Shown here: one piece after another, positions 19,536-29,253 of the stretch
Layout: each line of letters begins with the position of its first letter
Position numbering within the stretch: the stretch's first letter is position 1
Origin: Helicobacter brantae
GTDB lineage: Bacteria; Campylobacterota; Campylobacteria; Campylobacterales; Helicobacteraceae
Assembly: GCF_003364205.1 (NCBI RefSeq)
Contig: NZ_NXLV01000001.1
Location: 186,001 to 250,000, forward strand
Direction: 5' to 3'
Length of the DNA stretch: 64,000 bases
Notes under the pieces: generated by a model
What the model saw: the letters and a program-made list of their open reading frames with translations, nothing else
Told to the model about the DNA's origin: nothing
The model's database searches: none
Program-made: the position numbers and the translations under genes

Positions 19536-20901
19536 CCTCAATTCTTACAATATCATCTTCCCCTACATAATCCCCCACTTGCACCTCAATCATCACCAAA
19601 TCCATTTGCCCTGGGTTTTCAAGGCGATGAGGAGTCCCCATAGGAATATAGGTGGATTGATTTTTTTGCAAAAAGATTTCTCTCTCCCCAATTTTTACAA
19701 GTGCAGAGCCACTGACGATGATCCAATGCTCATTGCGATGAAAGTGTTTTTGCAAACTCAATCGCTTTTGAGGGAGAACGATGATTTTTTTGATTTTGTA
19801 GTTTGCACTCTCTTCTAGCACCTCATAACTTCCCCAAGGGCGATAGGTGAGGGGGTGGGTGAGGGTAGAGGGGTGAGAGTGAGATTTGAGGGTATTGACA
19901 ATATCTTTGATTTCTTGTGTGCGTCCATTTTGGGCGATAAGCAAGGCGTCTTTGGTGTCAATGATTGTGAGATTTTGCACCCCAATGGTAGCAATTGGTT
20001 TGTTTGCGATGATAAAATTATCATTGCTTTCTTTGGAGTAAAGCTCTGAAGTGCTGATATTTCCCTCACTATCAGCTACAAATTCTTCTTTTAGACTATC
20101 AAAGCTCCCCACATCATTCCAATCAAACTCACCTTTTACCATTGCGATTTTTTGAGTTTTCTCCATCAATGCATAATCAATGCTGATTTTGGGAATCTCA
20201 CTCATATGAGTGAGCCAAATGTAGTTTTGCTCTCTTTCTGATTTTTCATAGACTTCTTTTGCCTTCTCTAGTAGCTCACTTGCATAAATCTTGCACTCTT
20301 CAAGCAAACTTTGAGCTTTGAAGCAAAACATTCCACTATTCCAAAAATACTCTTTGCTCTCAAAATACTCTCTAGCTCTCTCCAAAGCAGGTTTCTCATA
20401 AAAACCTAGCACCTCATTGCCTTTGGAGTGGATATAGCCATAGCCTGTATGAGGAGAGGTGGGAGTGATTCCAAAAGTGATGATTTTCCCCTCTTTTGCT
20501 AGGTTTAGAGCTTCTTGAATGCTTTGAGAGAAAAGCGTAAGGTTATTGATGATGTGATCACTTGGGACAACAAGGACAAGCTCCTCAGGATTGGAACTCA
20601 ATGCACTCAAAACCACAGCCCCTGCTGTATCTCTTGGAGAGTCTTCAAGCAAATAGGAGCTAATAGGGATTTGCAAATCTTTGGCTTCTTGCTGAATGAG
20701 AAAATAATGCTCTTTATTGGTAATCACGCCAATCTCCCCCTCTATTTGAAGCTCTTTTAGAAGATCGCTAGAGCGTTTGAGGGTTTTTTGAAAAAGGGTT
20801 TCGCTATGAGCAAAGAGTGGGACAAACTGCTTGGGCAGTGAATCTCTTGAGAGAGGCCAAAGCCTCGTGCCTGAACCCCCACAGAGAATAAAGATTTTCA
20901 T
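19516..20901 (-). CDS. manC: Mannose-1-phosphate guanylyltransferase/mannose-6-phosphate isomerase
   Basis: A type II bifunctional enzyme. The N-terminal nucleotidyltransferase (residues 1-290) carries FILCGGSGTRLWPLSRDSLP and VVPSDHII and makes GDP-mannose. The C-terminal cupin (about 345-461) carries RPWGSYEVLEE, QKRLSLQKHFHRNEHW and IPMGTPHRLENPG, and isomerises fructose 6-phosphate to mannose 6-phosphate. With a phosphomannomutase (a candidate is at 46407-47792) it would feed Gmd and Fcl. It follows fkbM by 10 bases. Confidence 0.95.
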   Translation of the reverse strand: MKIFILCGGSGTRLWPLSRDSLPKQFVPLFAHSETLFQKTLKRSSDLLKELQIEGEIGVITNKEHYFLIQQEAKDLQIPISSYLLEDSPRDTAGAVVLSALSSNPEELVLVVPSDHIINNLTLFSQSIQEALNLAKEGKIITFGITPTSPHTGYGYIHSKGNEVLGFYEKPALERAREYFESKEYFWNSGMFCFKAQSLLEECKIYASELLEKAKEVYEKSEREQNYIWLTHMSEIPKISIDYALMEKTQKIAMVKGEFDWNDVGSFDSLKEEFVADSEGNISTSELYSKESNDNFIIANKPIATIGVQNLTIIDTKDALLIAQNGRTQEIKDIVNTLKSHSHPSTLTHPLTYRPWGSYEVLEESANYKIKKIIVLPQKRLSLQKHFHRNEHWIIVSGSALVKIGEREIFLQKNQSTYIPMGTPHRLENPGQMDLVMIEVQVGDYVGEDDIVRIEDDYHRA

Positions 20902-20911
20902 TTGCTTACTC

Positions 20912-21616
20912 CTAGTTTTTATCTCTCAAAATAATTGTATTGAAAGTTTTTGCAAAAACTTCGTAATCTTGAGAGGAGAGAAAAAGATAGACTTCTGAAT
21001 GTAAAAATTCCTTGATACCCCCCCCCCCTAGAGATTCTACAAGCAAAATCTTTGGGCGATATTTTTGCCAATCATTGCTTTTTAAAACTTCAAAGTCTAA
21101 TCCCTCAACATCAACACTCAAAAAATCAATTTGTTGATTTTTGGGGAGATATTGGTCAAGAATATCTTTAAGTGATTTGATTTGAATTTGAATCTTTTTA
21201 ATTAGTGTAAATTCTGGATTTTTTAGGATTTCTTGAATGCGACTTGCATCAAAAGTATTGAGTGCAGGTTCGTTAAAAATATGGTAGGTAAGCTCCCTAT
21301 CACTTTCTCCAATAGGAATTTCCAAGTTAATATCTCTTGGGCGATATTTTTTGAAGAGCTTCATACTTTCAGGCATTGCATCAAGGTTAATGCCTCTCCA
21401 CCCTTTTTTGTAGAATAAATAGGTGTTTGAAAATCTAAAGGGGTGATGAGCTCCTACATCAACATAAAACCCCTTTTTTTGTCGCTCAAAGATTCTTTTC
21501 AAAATCAAATCTTCCCCCTCTTGGGAAAAAGATTGTGTAGAGTAGAGTTTGAGGGTATTTTTTGTCCATTGATAAATTTTTTTTACAAATGGAATCTTTT
21601 TTAAAACTTGTTTCAT
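20912..21616 (-). CDS. FkbM family methyltransferase, G-tract phase variable
   Basis: A class I SAM-dependent methyltransferase of 234 residues. The SAM motif is KKGFYVDVGAHHPFRFSNTY at about residues 47-66; DFLSVDVEGLDFEVL is the characteristic later motif. FkbM members often O-methylate sugars of surface glycans. Placement at the head of the GDP-fucose operon suggests the target is fucose or a neighbouring LPS sugar, which is inference. An 11-G tract encodes four glycines at about residues 197-200. The copy is in frame; slippage would scramble the last 35 residues. Confidence 0.87.
   Translation of the reverse strand: MKQVLKKIPFVKKIYQWTKNTLKLYSTQSFSQEGEDLILKRIFERQKKGFYVDVGAHHPFRFSNTYLFYKKGWRGINLDAMPESMKLFKKYRPRDINLEIPIGESDRELTYHIFNEPALNTFDASRIQEILKNPEFTLIKKIQIQIKSLKDILDQYLPKNQQIDFLSVDVEGLDFEVLKSNDWQKYRPKILLVESLGGGGIKEFLHSEVYLFLSSQDYEVFAKTFNTIILRDKN
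21018..21028 (-). repeat. 11-base G homopolymer inside the fkbM-type gene
   Basis: C11 on the plus strand, G11 in the coding strand, encoding the glycines of SLGGGGIKEF. One base gained or lost changes the end of the methyltransferase fold. Its length equals that of the tracts at 16714-16724 and 43722-43732. Confidence 0.95.
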
Positions 21617-21628
21617 TCTAATACTCCT

Positions 21629-22969
21629 TTAGTGTTTATGTGGATAGATAAAGACGCTTTCTTTTTGGATAGAGAGGTTAGGGTCTTGGGTTGAGTAGAG
21701 TTTGAGTGTGAAAGGGATAGATTTATCGTGATCTTTGACTTCAAGCTTTTTGTCATACTCTAGCACCAAAATCACTCGTTTCTTTTCTTTGGCATTGATA
21801 GAAAACTCGCCTTCAGGTCGCAGGATTTTTATATCTTGATTTTGCAACACTGAGAGGGAAAAATTTTGATCCTTTGGTGTGGCATTCTCAATAAACAATA
21901 CATATTCATTGCTGACTTTTCCATTTTTGTGGATTGTGTAGAGTGAAGTAGGGCGAGTGATATTTAAAAGCACATCATCTTTTTTGCTCCCCATAAAGGT
22001 AGCTAGGATAATAGAGAGAGCCAAAATCAGCATATACCCAATCGTTTTGGGGCGGATATAACGCACTTTTGAGTGAGTCTGAAGGGCGTTGTTGCTACTC
22101 CAATTTACAAGTGTAGGCAAACTTCTCTCTCCCATAACCTTACTACAAGCATCAACACACTCTAGGCAGTTGATACATTCAAGTTGCATACCTGCACGAA
22201 TATCAATATGAGTGGGGCAAACCTTGACACATTTTTGGCACTCAATACACTCACCTTGAGGATCTCTAAGTCTCAAGGATTGATGAAACTTCTCCCCATT
22301 GTCTTGATAAATCGCTCCACCTCTTCTCTGATCATAAATCACAGTTTGTGTGTCATTATCATAAAGCACACTTTGCACCCTAGAATATGGGCAAACATAG
22401 ATACAAAAATTCTCTTTTAAAAGAGTGATATCAAGTGTGAAAAATGTTCCGATACTTAGCCAAAACCCTAGCAAAACCAAATGATCTTTGGGGTGAGAGA
22501 GGTAAGAGAAAAAATCATAAGGAGGCACAAAATAGAAAAGCAAAACAGCACTAGCACTAAAGGTGCAAAGAGAGATGAGGACAATAGAGCAAAGTTTTTT
22601 GAGCTTATTGATTGGAGTGCTTAAATCAGGAGCTTTTTGCTTATTGCTAATTTGTGTAAGTCCAAAGATTTTCCCCTCAATCAAATCACGATAAATCACT
22701 CTAAAGATTGTCTGAGGACAACCCCAACCACACCACACACGCCCCAAAAGGTTTGTGGCAAAAAACACACCCACAAAGAGCAAAATCAATAAAAAAGGCA
22801 AGACAAAAAGCTCTTGGATATTGAAAACTGCTCCAAGCAAGTGAAACTCTTTTCTATCAAAAGAGAGCAAAAAAAGTTGATTTCCATTGATTTGGATAAA
22901 TGGAAGCAACACGACACAAAAAGTGATGATTAGATAGGTAATATAGCGTTTTGAACGATATGTCATCAT
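21629..22969 (-). CDS. ccoG: Cytochrome c oxidase accessory protein CcoG
   Basis: A polyferredoxin membrane protein (FixG/RdxA family) that helps deliver copper to cbb3-type cytochrome oxidase. The 446 residues show several membrane helices (YLIITFCVVLLPFI, FVLPFLLILLFVGVFF, IGYMLILALSIILATF). CGWGCPQTIFRVIYRDLIEG and a double 4Fe-4S ferredoxin (CIECQKCVKVCPTHID, CINCLECVDAC) follow. The C-terminal third is a periplasmic Ig-like FixG domain. The ATG follows AAGGATCA. The ccoNOQP genes are not nearby. Confidence 0.94.
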   Translation of the reverse strand: MMTYRSKRYITYLIITFCVVLLPFIQINGNQLFLLSFDRKEFHLLGAVFNIQELFVLPFLLILLFVGVFFATNLLGRVWCGWGCPQTIFRVIYRDLIEGKIFGLTQISNKQKAPDLSTPINKLKKLCSIVLISLCTFSASAVLLFYFVPPYDFFSYLSHPKDHLVLLGFWLSIGTFFTLDITLLKENFCIYVCPYSRVQSVLYDNDTQTVIYDQRRGGAIYQDNGEKFHQSLRLRDPQGECIECQKCVKVCPTHIDIRAGMQLECINCLECVDACSKVMGERSLPTLVNWSSNNALQTHSKVRYIRPKTIGYMLILALSIILATFMGSKKDDVLLNITRPTSLYTIHKNGKVSNEYVLFIENATPKDQNFSLSVLQNQDIKILRPEGEFSINAKEKKRVILVLEYDKKLEVKDHDKSIPFTLKLYSTQDPNLSIQKESVFIYPHKH

Positions 22970-23059
22970 TGATCCTTATATAATAAATTGGCAATTTCAT
23001 TCCTTTGGAACAAAATTAGCTAGAATTATATAACTTTAATTTGAGTAGAGAGAAGGTTT

Positions 23060-24115
23060 TTGTTGTTTAAGAGAGGATTTCTAAGTTTAATATTCTTTTC
23101 CTTTTGTTATGCAGAGATTTCTAGCGATTATGCACAGACTCTTTATACAATCTTGCAATCTCAATATAACATTTACAAAATCCACTCCACCACGCTTTTC
23201 TCACGAGTAGGGGAGCTGAGAGGTTTGCAACTTCCCAATGGTTTGTGGGTAAATGAAAGCTTTGGATTCCTCTCTCATCAAAGCACAGATCATATCCTCA
23301 AAGTCAAAGAGAGCTATAATGACTTGATTTTGGGGCTTGATACCTCTTTTGATGTGATTGGAGGGAAGGTGTTTTTGGGTGGGAGTTTTAATGCCATAGT
23401 CGCAGATGAGAGAACAAGACTTTATCAAAACACTCAAGAGAGCTACTCAACCACTGCTTATCTCTCCTATCTTGGAGATAGTCAGCTCTTTTTTGATGTG
23501 TATGCCAAATACTTTTATAACGCAGGAGAATACACTTTTCAAAACTCGCCTATTGCTTCAAAAATTCAAAGCCTAAACTCTCACAATTTCTTACTTGGAG
23601 CAGATATAGGACAGCGTTTTGCATTGATGTTTTCAATCTCGCAAAGCTTTATTTTTTGGGAACCAAGTTTGCAGATTTATACAGGATATTTGCCTAGACA
23701 AGTCTTCTATCTCCCAAGTGGAGTGAGTGGGAGAATGGCTCATCAGATTCCTTTTGCACTTGATTTGAGAGTGGCATTTGGAAAAGAGTTTAACTCCAAA
23801 TATCTAGGAGATATTAAGGGGGGAATCTCTTTTGGCTATGATAATCGTATCGGAGGGAATATCGCAATAGGCGATGGGACAAGCTCTCAAGGATTGTCTG
23901 CCAAAAGTGATATGAGATTGGGACTATTTTTGGAATCAGATTTTGTCTATAACAAAAACTTCAGATTCTTTTTTAGAAGTGAGAGCAGTTTTTTTGGAGA
24001 TTTAAACATTGTATATAAGGCAAGTTTAGGCTTTAGATTTAGCTTTGGAAAAATCTTACAGCAATCTTTGAAGAAAGCCAATGATCTTAATTGGCAAGAT
24101 GAGAGTTTGCAATGA
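23060..24115 (+). CDS. Secreted beta-barrel protein resembling an autotransporter barrel without passenger, copy 1
   Basis: About 351 residues with a signal peptide (FLSLIFFSFCYA). A helical linker ending TTLFSRVGELRGLQLPNGLW leads into strands separated by GxD-type turns (LILGLDTSFDVIGG, HNFLLGADIGQRF). The end, YKASLGFRFSFGK, has the aromatic R-F pattern of autotransporter barrels. The linker plus barrel matches the translocator unit of type V secretion, but almost nothing lies between signal peptide and linker. The start is TTG (23060 or 23063) after AGAGAAGG. It overlaps the next gene by 4 bases. Confidence 0.7.
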   Translation: MLFKRGFLSLIFFSFCYAEISSDYAQTLYTILQSQYNIYKIHSTTLFSRVGELRGLQLPNGLWVNESFGFLSHQSTDHILKVKESYNDLILGLDTSFDVIGGKVFLGGSFNAIVADERTRLYQNTQESYSTTAYLSYLGDSQLFFDVYAKYFYNAGEYTFQNSPIASKIQSLNSHNFLLGADIGQRFALMFSISQSFIFWEPSLQIYTGYLPRQVFYLPSGVSGRMAHQIPFALDLRVAFGKEFNSKYLGDIKGGISFGYDNRIGGNIAIGDGTSSQGLSAKSDMRLGLFLESDFVYNKNFRFFFRSESSFFGDLNIVYKASLGFRFSFGKILQQSLKKANDLNWQDESLQ

Positions 24116-25077
24116 GAAAGCTCTCCCTCTTTTTTCTTTTATTTTTGGGGGTTGTGTGGGCTGAACGCTCCCCATTGTTTTTGCAACTCAAGATTATGAG
24201 TTTGGAGCAAATGCTTCAGAGAAAACATATTGAGCAAATGCATTTCCAATCACTCTCAAGCTGGAGGGTTTGGGGGCTAACTCATCTTGGCGTGAAGCAA
24301 ACCTTTATCGGAGATGGGAGCAACTATACAGCAATCTTGCCTCAAATAGGGGCTGATAAAGAGCTTTTATTTGATGGCTCATCTCTTTTTGTAGGGGGTG
24401 ATATCAATGCTGATATTACCTCACCCTCTTATGGAGATTACAATCTCTCAGGCTATGGCTATGGGGTAGGGGGATATGCAATGTGGGTGGCAGAGAGTGG
24501 GTGGTTTGCCAATCTCTCAGTCAAAATGGCTCAAATCTTCTTGGAGCTTGATTCTCAAAAGTTTAATAACACAATGTGGCTTTTTGATATGGGAGGAGGG
24601 AAGACTTTTTTTCTCCCACAAGAGTATTATCTAAGAGCGTCATTTAATTTTGGTACAGGGGTATTATTTGATAGTAAAATCACTCTCTCAAACCTCACTC
24701 AAATTATGAATCCTGCTATCCCTTTCTCGCTTCTTGGAAGATTTTCTATCGGCAAACAAATAGGCAAACAAGATATTAGAATTGACATTGATTCTTTATA
24801 TGAAAATTATGCAGGGGGAAGGGTAACAAGTGAGCTTCACAGTGGAGGGCTAGAGGTGGCAAAGCCCAAAGGAAGCTATGATTTAAGGCTTTCAATCCAC
24901 TATGATGTCAATCTCTTTGAGGGTGGGGCGTTTTATACTTATGCAGATTTTAGCACTCTCAATCTTGAAGTAATGGCAGGGATTGGGTTTAGAATGGAGT
25001 TTGGTGTGAAAGAAGAAGTTTTGCTCAAATATCCCAAAATCCGACTAAAAAAACTCCCAAATACTGATATTAAGTAA
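24112..25077 (+). CDS. Secreted beta-barrel protein resembling an autotransporter barrel without passenger, copy 2
   Basis: A 321-residue companion of the preceding gene with a signal peptide (LSLFFLLFLGVVWA), a short helix (LEQMLQRKHIEQM) and a strand-rich body (LFVGGDINADITSP, YGVGGYAMWV, LRLSIHYDVNLFEGG). About 20 residues rich in lysine follow the last strand (MAGIGFRMEF), so the usual terminal aromatic is not at the very end. Sequence similarity to copy 1 is weak by eye. Function unknown; tight coupling suggests the two act together. Confidence 0.62.
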   Translation: MRKLSLFFLLFLGVVWAERSPLFLQLKIMSLEQMLQRKHIEQMHFQSLSSWRVWGLTHLGVKQTFIGDGSNYTAILPQIGADKELLFDGSSLFVGGDINADITSPSYGDYNLSGYGYGVGGYAMWVAESGWFANLSVKMAQIFLELDSQKFNNTMWLFDMGGGKTFFLPQEYYLRASFNFGTGVLFDSKITLSNLTQIMNPAIPFSLLGRFSIGKQIGKQDIRIDIDSLYENYAGGRVTSELHSGGLEVAKPKGSYDLRLSIHYDVNLFEGGAFYTYADFSTLNLEVMAGIGFRMEFGVKEEVLLKYPKIRLKKLPNTDIK

Positions 25078-25949
25078 TGCTCAAAATTCAAGAAATCCAA
25101 ACCAAAAGCATACTTTCTAAAACTAATCTTCCTATAGGGGATTACTCAGCAAACCCTTATACAGGTTGCACTTTTGCGTGTAAGTATTGCTATGCGTGTT
25201 TTATGAAAAGATTTAGCAATCACCCTGAAGTGTGGGGAGAGTTTTTAGATGTGAAGTATTGGCAACCTTTGAAAAACACTCAAAAATATGCCAACAAAGA
25301 GCTTTTCATCGGCTCAGTAACTGATCCTTACAATCCCCAAGAGAGGACATATCAACGCACAAAAGCACTTCTTGAAGAGCTTAAAGATAGTGGGATAAAG
25401 CTTAGCATTGCTACAAAGTCAGACTTGATACTTAGAGATTTGGAGTTGATAAAAAGTTTTAAAAATCCTAGAGTGTCTTTCTCAATCAATACTTTAGATG
25501 AGAACTTTAGAAGAGATATGGATAGAGCAGTGCCGATAAAAAGGCGACTTGAAGCGATGAGGATACTCTATAATGAAGGAATTACCACAACTTGTTTCAT
25601 CTCTCCTATCTTCCCACAAATCACTGATATAGAGGCGATTATCAATGAAGCTCAGAGCTATTGTCATTTTATTTGGCTTGAAAACCTCAATCTTAGAGGA
25701 AGCTATAAACCTGTGATTATGGAGTATATCCGCACTAAATACCCCAAACTCCTCCCCCTCTATCAAGAGATTTACACTCAAGGCAAGAAAAACTATTGGC
25801 AGTGGTTAGATTCAAAACTCAAAGCATTTGCAGAGAGCAAGGGGCTAGAGTATGTCTATAATGATGATACCCTCACCCCACGCTCTAAGCCTATCATAGT
25901 CAATTATTTTTATCACGAGCTAATCAAGAAAAATGCCAAAGTGATTTAG
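25077..25949 (+). CDS. Radical SAM protein, spore-photoproduct-lyase-like
   Basis: A 290-residue radical SAM enzyme. The cluster motif CTFACKYCYAC lies at about residues 31-41 in NPYTGCTFACKYCY, with the following SVTDPYNPQE typical of the SplB-like group that lacks the spore-specific part. The substrate is unknown; members occur widely in bacteria that do not form spores. Its start codon overlaps the stop of the barrel gene upstream. The C-terminus shows no second iron-sulfur site. Confidence 0.85.
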   Translation: MLKIQEIQTKSILSKTNLPIGDYSANPYTGCTFACKYCYACFMKRFSNHPEVWGEFLDVKYWQPLKNTQKYANKELFIGSVTDPYNPQERTYQRTKALLEELKDSGIKLSIATKSDLILRDLELIKSFKNPRVSFSINTLDENFRRDMDRAVPIKRRLEAMRILYNEGITTTCFISPIFPQITDIEAIINEAQSYCHFIWLENLNLRGSYKPVIMEYIRTKYPKLLPLYQEIYTQGKKNYWQWLDSKLKAFAESKGLEYVYNDDTLTPRSKPIIVNYFYHELIKKNAKVI

Positions 25950-26006
25950 AGGGAGAGAATCAAAAAGAATGGGGGATTTGAGATTGAAATAATCTCTAAA
26001 ATAATC

Positions 26007-26012
26007 TATAAT
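26007..26012 (+). promoter_or_regulatory. Putative -10 element for the ABC-F gene
   Basis: TATAAT 32 bases upstream of the ABC-F start, in the 95-base gap after the radical SAM gene. No clear -35 is seen. Confidence 0.45.
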
Positions 26013-26044
26013 CTCCCCTTAGAAACTTCCCTTAAGGACTAGAA

Positions 26045-27646
26045 ATGTTACAAACGATCAATCTCACAATGCGTTATGCGACAAAAAAACTCTTTGAAAA
26101 TGTCAATATCAAGCTTGATAGTGGCAAAAGATATGGACTTATTGGTGCAAATGGTGCAGGAAAATCCACATTGCTAAAAATCCTTAGTGGAGAGTATGAG
26201 GCAAGTAGCGGAGAGGTTGTCATCAATCCAAATGCTCGTCTTGGAGTGCTAGGGCAAAATCAATATGCATTTGAAGACTTGAGCCTCAAAGACGCTGTGC
26301 TTATCGGAAATAAGCGACTTTATGAGGCAGTCAAAGAAAAAGAGAAGCTCTATATGGAGGGGGATTTGAGCGATGAAAAAGTCAATGAAAGACTAGGAGA
26401 GCTTGAAATCATCTGTGCTGAAGAAGATCCGATGTATGAGTATGATGTGGTGATTGAGAAGATTTTGCAAGATTTGGGATTCCCAAGCTCTCAACACGAT
26501 GAGCTGATGAGCACACTCACAGGGGGAGATAAGTTTAAAATTTTGCTTGCTCAAGTGCTTTTCCCCAAACCTGATATTCTCTTCCTTGATGAGCCTACAA
26601 ACAACCTTGATTTGGCTTCAATTTCTTGGCTAGAAGAGAATCTTAAGCGACACGAGGGGACAATGGTGGTCATCAGCCACGATAGACACTTCCTCAATGA
26701 GGTTTGCACCCATATTTTAGATGTGGATTTTGGAGGGGTGAGAGAGTTTAGTGGAAATTATGATGATTGGTATATTGCCTCCACCCTTATCGCCAAACAA
26801 CAAGAAGCAGAGCGAAACAAAAAGCTCAAAGAAAAAGAAGAGTTAGAAAACTTCATCGCTAGATTTTCAGCCAATGCAAGTAAAGCCAAACAAGCCACTT
26901 CACGCCAAAAGCAACTTGAAAAACTTGACATTCAAGCCCTAGCCGTGAGCTCAAGAAGAGATCCAAGCATTGTTTTTAAACCTAAGAGAACCATTGGAAA
27001 TGAGGCTTTGGAGTGCGAGGGGATTAGCCACTCTTATGGGGATAAAAAAGTGCTAAATAATGTCAGCTTGAAAATCCTGCCAGGGGATAAGATTGCACTC
27101 ATTGGTGCAAATGGTGTGGGAAAAAGCACATTGTGTAAAATCCTAGTTGAAGAGCTTAAGCCTGATAGTGGAAGCGTGAAATGGGGTGCGACAACCCAAA
27201 GAGGATACTTCCCTCAAAATGTAAGTGAGGAGATTAAAGGGGAAGAAACGCTTTATGAGTGGCTAAGAAGCTTTGATAAAAAAGCCGATAGCAATGAGAT
27301 TCGATCTAATCTAGGAAGAATGCTCTTTAGTGGAGAGGAGCAAGAGAAAAGTATCAATGCTCTAAGTGGAGGAGAGAAGCATAGAATGGTATTAAGCAAA
27401 CTAATGCTTGAGGGTGGAAACTTTTTAGTCCTTGATGAGCCTACCAATCACCTTGATCTTGAGAGCATTATCGCTTTGGGTGAGGCGTTGTATAAATTTA
27501 ATGGCAATGTGATTTGTGTAAGCCACGATAGGGAGCTTATCGATGCGTATGCTAATCGAATCATTGAGCTAAAGTTTGGAGAGAATGGGGCAGAGGTGAT
27601 TGACTTTAGGGGGAGCTATGAGGAGTATTTGGAGAAAAATAAGTAG
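26045..27646 (+). CDS. ABC-F family ATPase, YbiT-like
   Basis: A soluble protein with two ABC domains and no membrane part, typical of ABC-F factors that act on the ribosome. Walker A sites are GANGAGKST (about residue 38) and GANGVGKST (about 360). Signatures are LTGGDKFK and LSGGEKHR, and Walker B are LFLDEPTNNLDL and LVLDEPTNHLDL. The linker (residues 245-310) is lysine- and glutamate-rich, as in the tRNA-site-reaching linker of this family. At 533 residues it most resembles the YbiT group; the exact role is not settled. Confidence 0.9.
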   Translation: MLQTINLTMRYATKKLFENVNIKLDSGKRYGLIGANGAGKSTLLKILSGEYEASSGEVVINPNARLGVLGQNQYAFEDLSLKDAVLIGNKRLYEAVKEKEKLYMEGDLSDEKVNERLGELEIICAEEDPMYEYDVVIEKILQDLGFPSSQHDELMSTLTGGDKFKILLAQVLFPKPDILFLDEPTNNLDLASISWLEENLKRHEGTMVVISHDRHFLNEVCTHILDVDFGGVREFSGNYDDWYIASTLIAKQQEAERNKKLKEKEELENFIARFSANASKAKQATSRQKQLEKLDIQALAVSSRRDPSIVFKPKRTIGNEALECEGISHSYGDKKVLNNVSLKILPGDKIALIGANGVGKSTLCKILVEELKPDSGSVKWGATTQRGYFPQNVSEEIKGEETLYEWLRSFDKKADSNEIRSNLGRMLFSGEEQEKSINALSGGEKHRMVLSKLMLEGGNFLVLDEPTNHLDLESIIALGEALYKFNGNVICVSHDRELIDAYANRIIELKFGENGAEVIDFRGSYEEYLEKNK

Positions 27647-27667
27647 GGAAAACTCCAAAGATTCCCC

Positions 27668-27673
27668 TATAAT
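27668..27673 (+). promoter_or_regulatory. Putative -10 element for guaA
   Basis: TATAAT 28 bases before the guaA ATG in a 55-base intergenic gap. A GGGAA/TTCCC inverted repeat just upstream (within 27647-27667) may end the ABC-F transcript. Confidence 0.5.
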
Positions 27674-27701
27674 TTGAGTAATTATTTTTAAAAGGTGTGA
27701 A

Positions 27702-29249
27702 ATGAATCAAGTTGAAATTTTGGTGCTAGATTTTGGGAGTCAATACACTCAGCTTATCGCTAGAAGATTGCGAGAATATGGGGTTTATACAGAGATTGTG
27801 CCTTATTTTGAAAAGCTAGAGGATATCAAAGCTAGAGCTCCTAAGGGGATTATCCTTAGTGGTGGGCCTGCAAGTGTGTATGAAGAGGGGGCATACAAGC
27901 CCGATAGTGGCGTGTTTGCTCTAGGTGTGCCAGTGCTTGGAATCTGCTATGGAATGCAATATATTGCTGATTTTTTTGGGGGGAGTGTAGTGAGGGCTGA
28001 GGAGCAGGAGTTTGGAAAGGCAGAACTTGAGATTATCCAAGCCAAAGGGGTGCTAGAGGGGATAAAAAATAAAAGCATTGTGTGGATGAGCCACGCTGAT
28101 AAGGTAGAGAAAATCCCTGAGGGCTTTGTAGAACTAGCCAAAAGTGGCAATACACATTATTGTGCAATTGCTGATTTTGAGAGAAAGATTTATGCGATTC
28201 AATACCACCCAGAAGTCGTGCATAGCGAGTGTGGGGGAGAAATGCTCAAAAATTTTGCAGTGAATATCTGTGGAGCAAAGACAAGTTGGAATATGCACAA
28301 TTTTGCTGAGAGTGAGATTGCCAAACTTCGTGAGATTGCCAAAGATGGCAAGGTGCTTTGTGCTGTGAGTGGGGGAGTGGATAGCTCTGTGGTGGCGACA
28401 TTGCTCTATCGTGCTATTGGAGAGAGGGTGATTCCTGTCTTTGTCGATCACGGACTTTTGAGGGCTGATGAGAGAGAGGCAGTAGAGGCAATGTTTAGAG
28501 AGAATCTAGGCGTGCCACTCATCACCGTGGATGCTAGGGAGATTTTCTTAGGTAAGCTAAAGGGTGTGAGAGATCCTGAAGTGAAGCGAAAAATCATCGG
28601 AGAGACATTTATTGAGGTGTTTGAAGCTGAAGCCAAAAAGCACAATGCCAATGGAGAGATAAAATTCCTAGCTCAAGGCACGCTCTATCCTGATGTGATT
28701 GAATCTGTGAGTGTCAAAGGACCAAGTAAGACGATCAAATCTCATCACAATGTAGGGGGATTGCCTGATTGGATGAAGTTTGAACTCATTGAGCCACTCA
28801 GAGAGCTATTCAAAGATGAAGTGAGGGCATTAGGAAGAGAGCTTGGAATGCCTGAATCTATGCTAATGCGACACCCTTTCCCAGGGCCAGGACTTGCTAT
28901 AAGGATTATGGGGGAAGTCAATGAAGAGGATTTGGAGCTTCTTAGAAGGGCTGATCGAATCTTCCTTCAAGAGCTTCACTCTAGTGGGTATTATGACAAG
29001 GTATGGCAGGCGTTTTGTGTGCTTCTCAATGTCAAGAGTGTGGGTGTGATGGGAGATAATCGCACCTATGATAATACAATCTGTGTAAGAGCAGTGGAAG
29101 CACTAGATGGAATGACAGCGACTTTTGCTCATCTCCCTCACGACTTGCTAGAGAGGATTTCTAATCGCATTATCAATGAAGTGGAGGGAATCAATCGCGT
29201 AGTGTATGACATCACAAGCAAACCCCCAGGCACGATTGAGTGGGAGTAG
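27702..29249 (+). CDS. guaA: GMP synthase (glutamine-hydrolysing)
   Basis: It aminates XMP to GMP with glutamine and ATP. The class I amidotransferase domain (residues 1-190) has [16 protein letters not shown] with the nucleophilic cysteine and [11 protein letters not shown]. The ATP pyrophosphatase domain follows with [15 protein letters not shown]. The dimerisation domain ends in the conserved [12 protein letters not shown]. At 515 residues the length is standard. A restriction-modification pair begins 4 bases after its stop. Confidence 0.97.
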   Translation: MNQVEILVLDFGSQYTQLIARRLREYGVYTEIVPYFEKLEDIKARAPKGIILSGGPASVYEEGAYKPDSGVFALGVPVLGICYGMQYIADFFGGSVVRAEEQEFGKAELEIIQAKGVLEGIKNKSIVWMSHADKVEKIPEGFVELAKSGNTHYCAIADFERKIYAIQYHPEVVHSECGGEMLKNFAVNICGAKTSWNMHNFAESEIAKLREIAKDGKVLCAVSGGVDSSVVATLLYRAIGERVIPVFVDHGLLRADEREAVEAMFRENLGVPLITVDAREIFLGKLKGVRDPEVKRKIIGETFIEVFEAEAKKHNANGEIKFLAQGTLYPDVIESVSVKGPSKTIKSHHNVGGLPDWMKFELIEPLRELFKDEVRALGRELGMPESMLMRHPFPGPGLAIRIMGEVNEEDLELLRRADRIFLQELHSSGYYDKVWQAFCVLLNVKSVGVMGDNRTYDNTICVRAVEALDGMTATFAHLPHDLLERISNRIINEVEGINRVVYDITSKPPGTIEWE

Positions 29250-29253
29250 GAGA

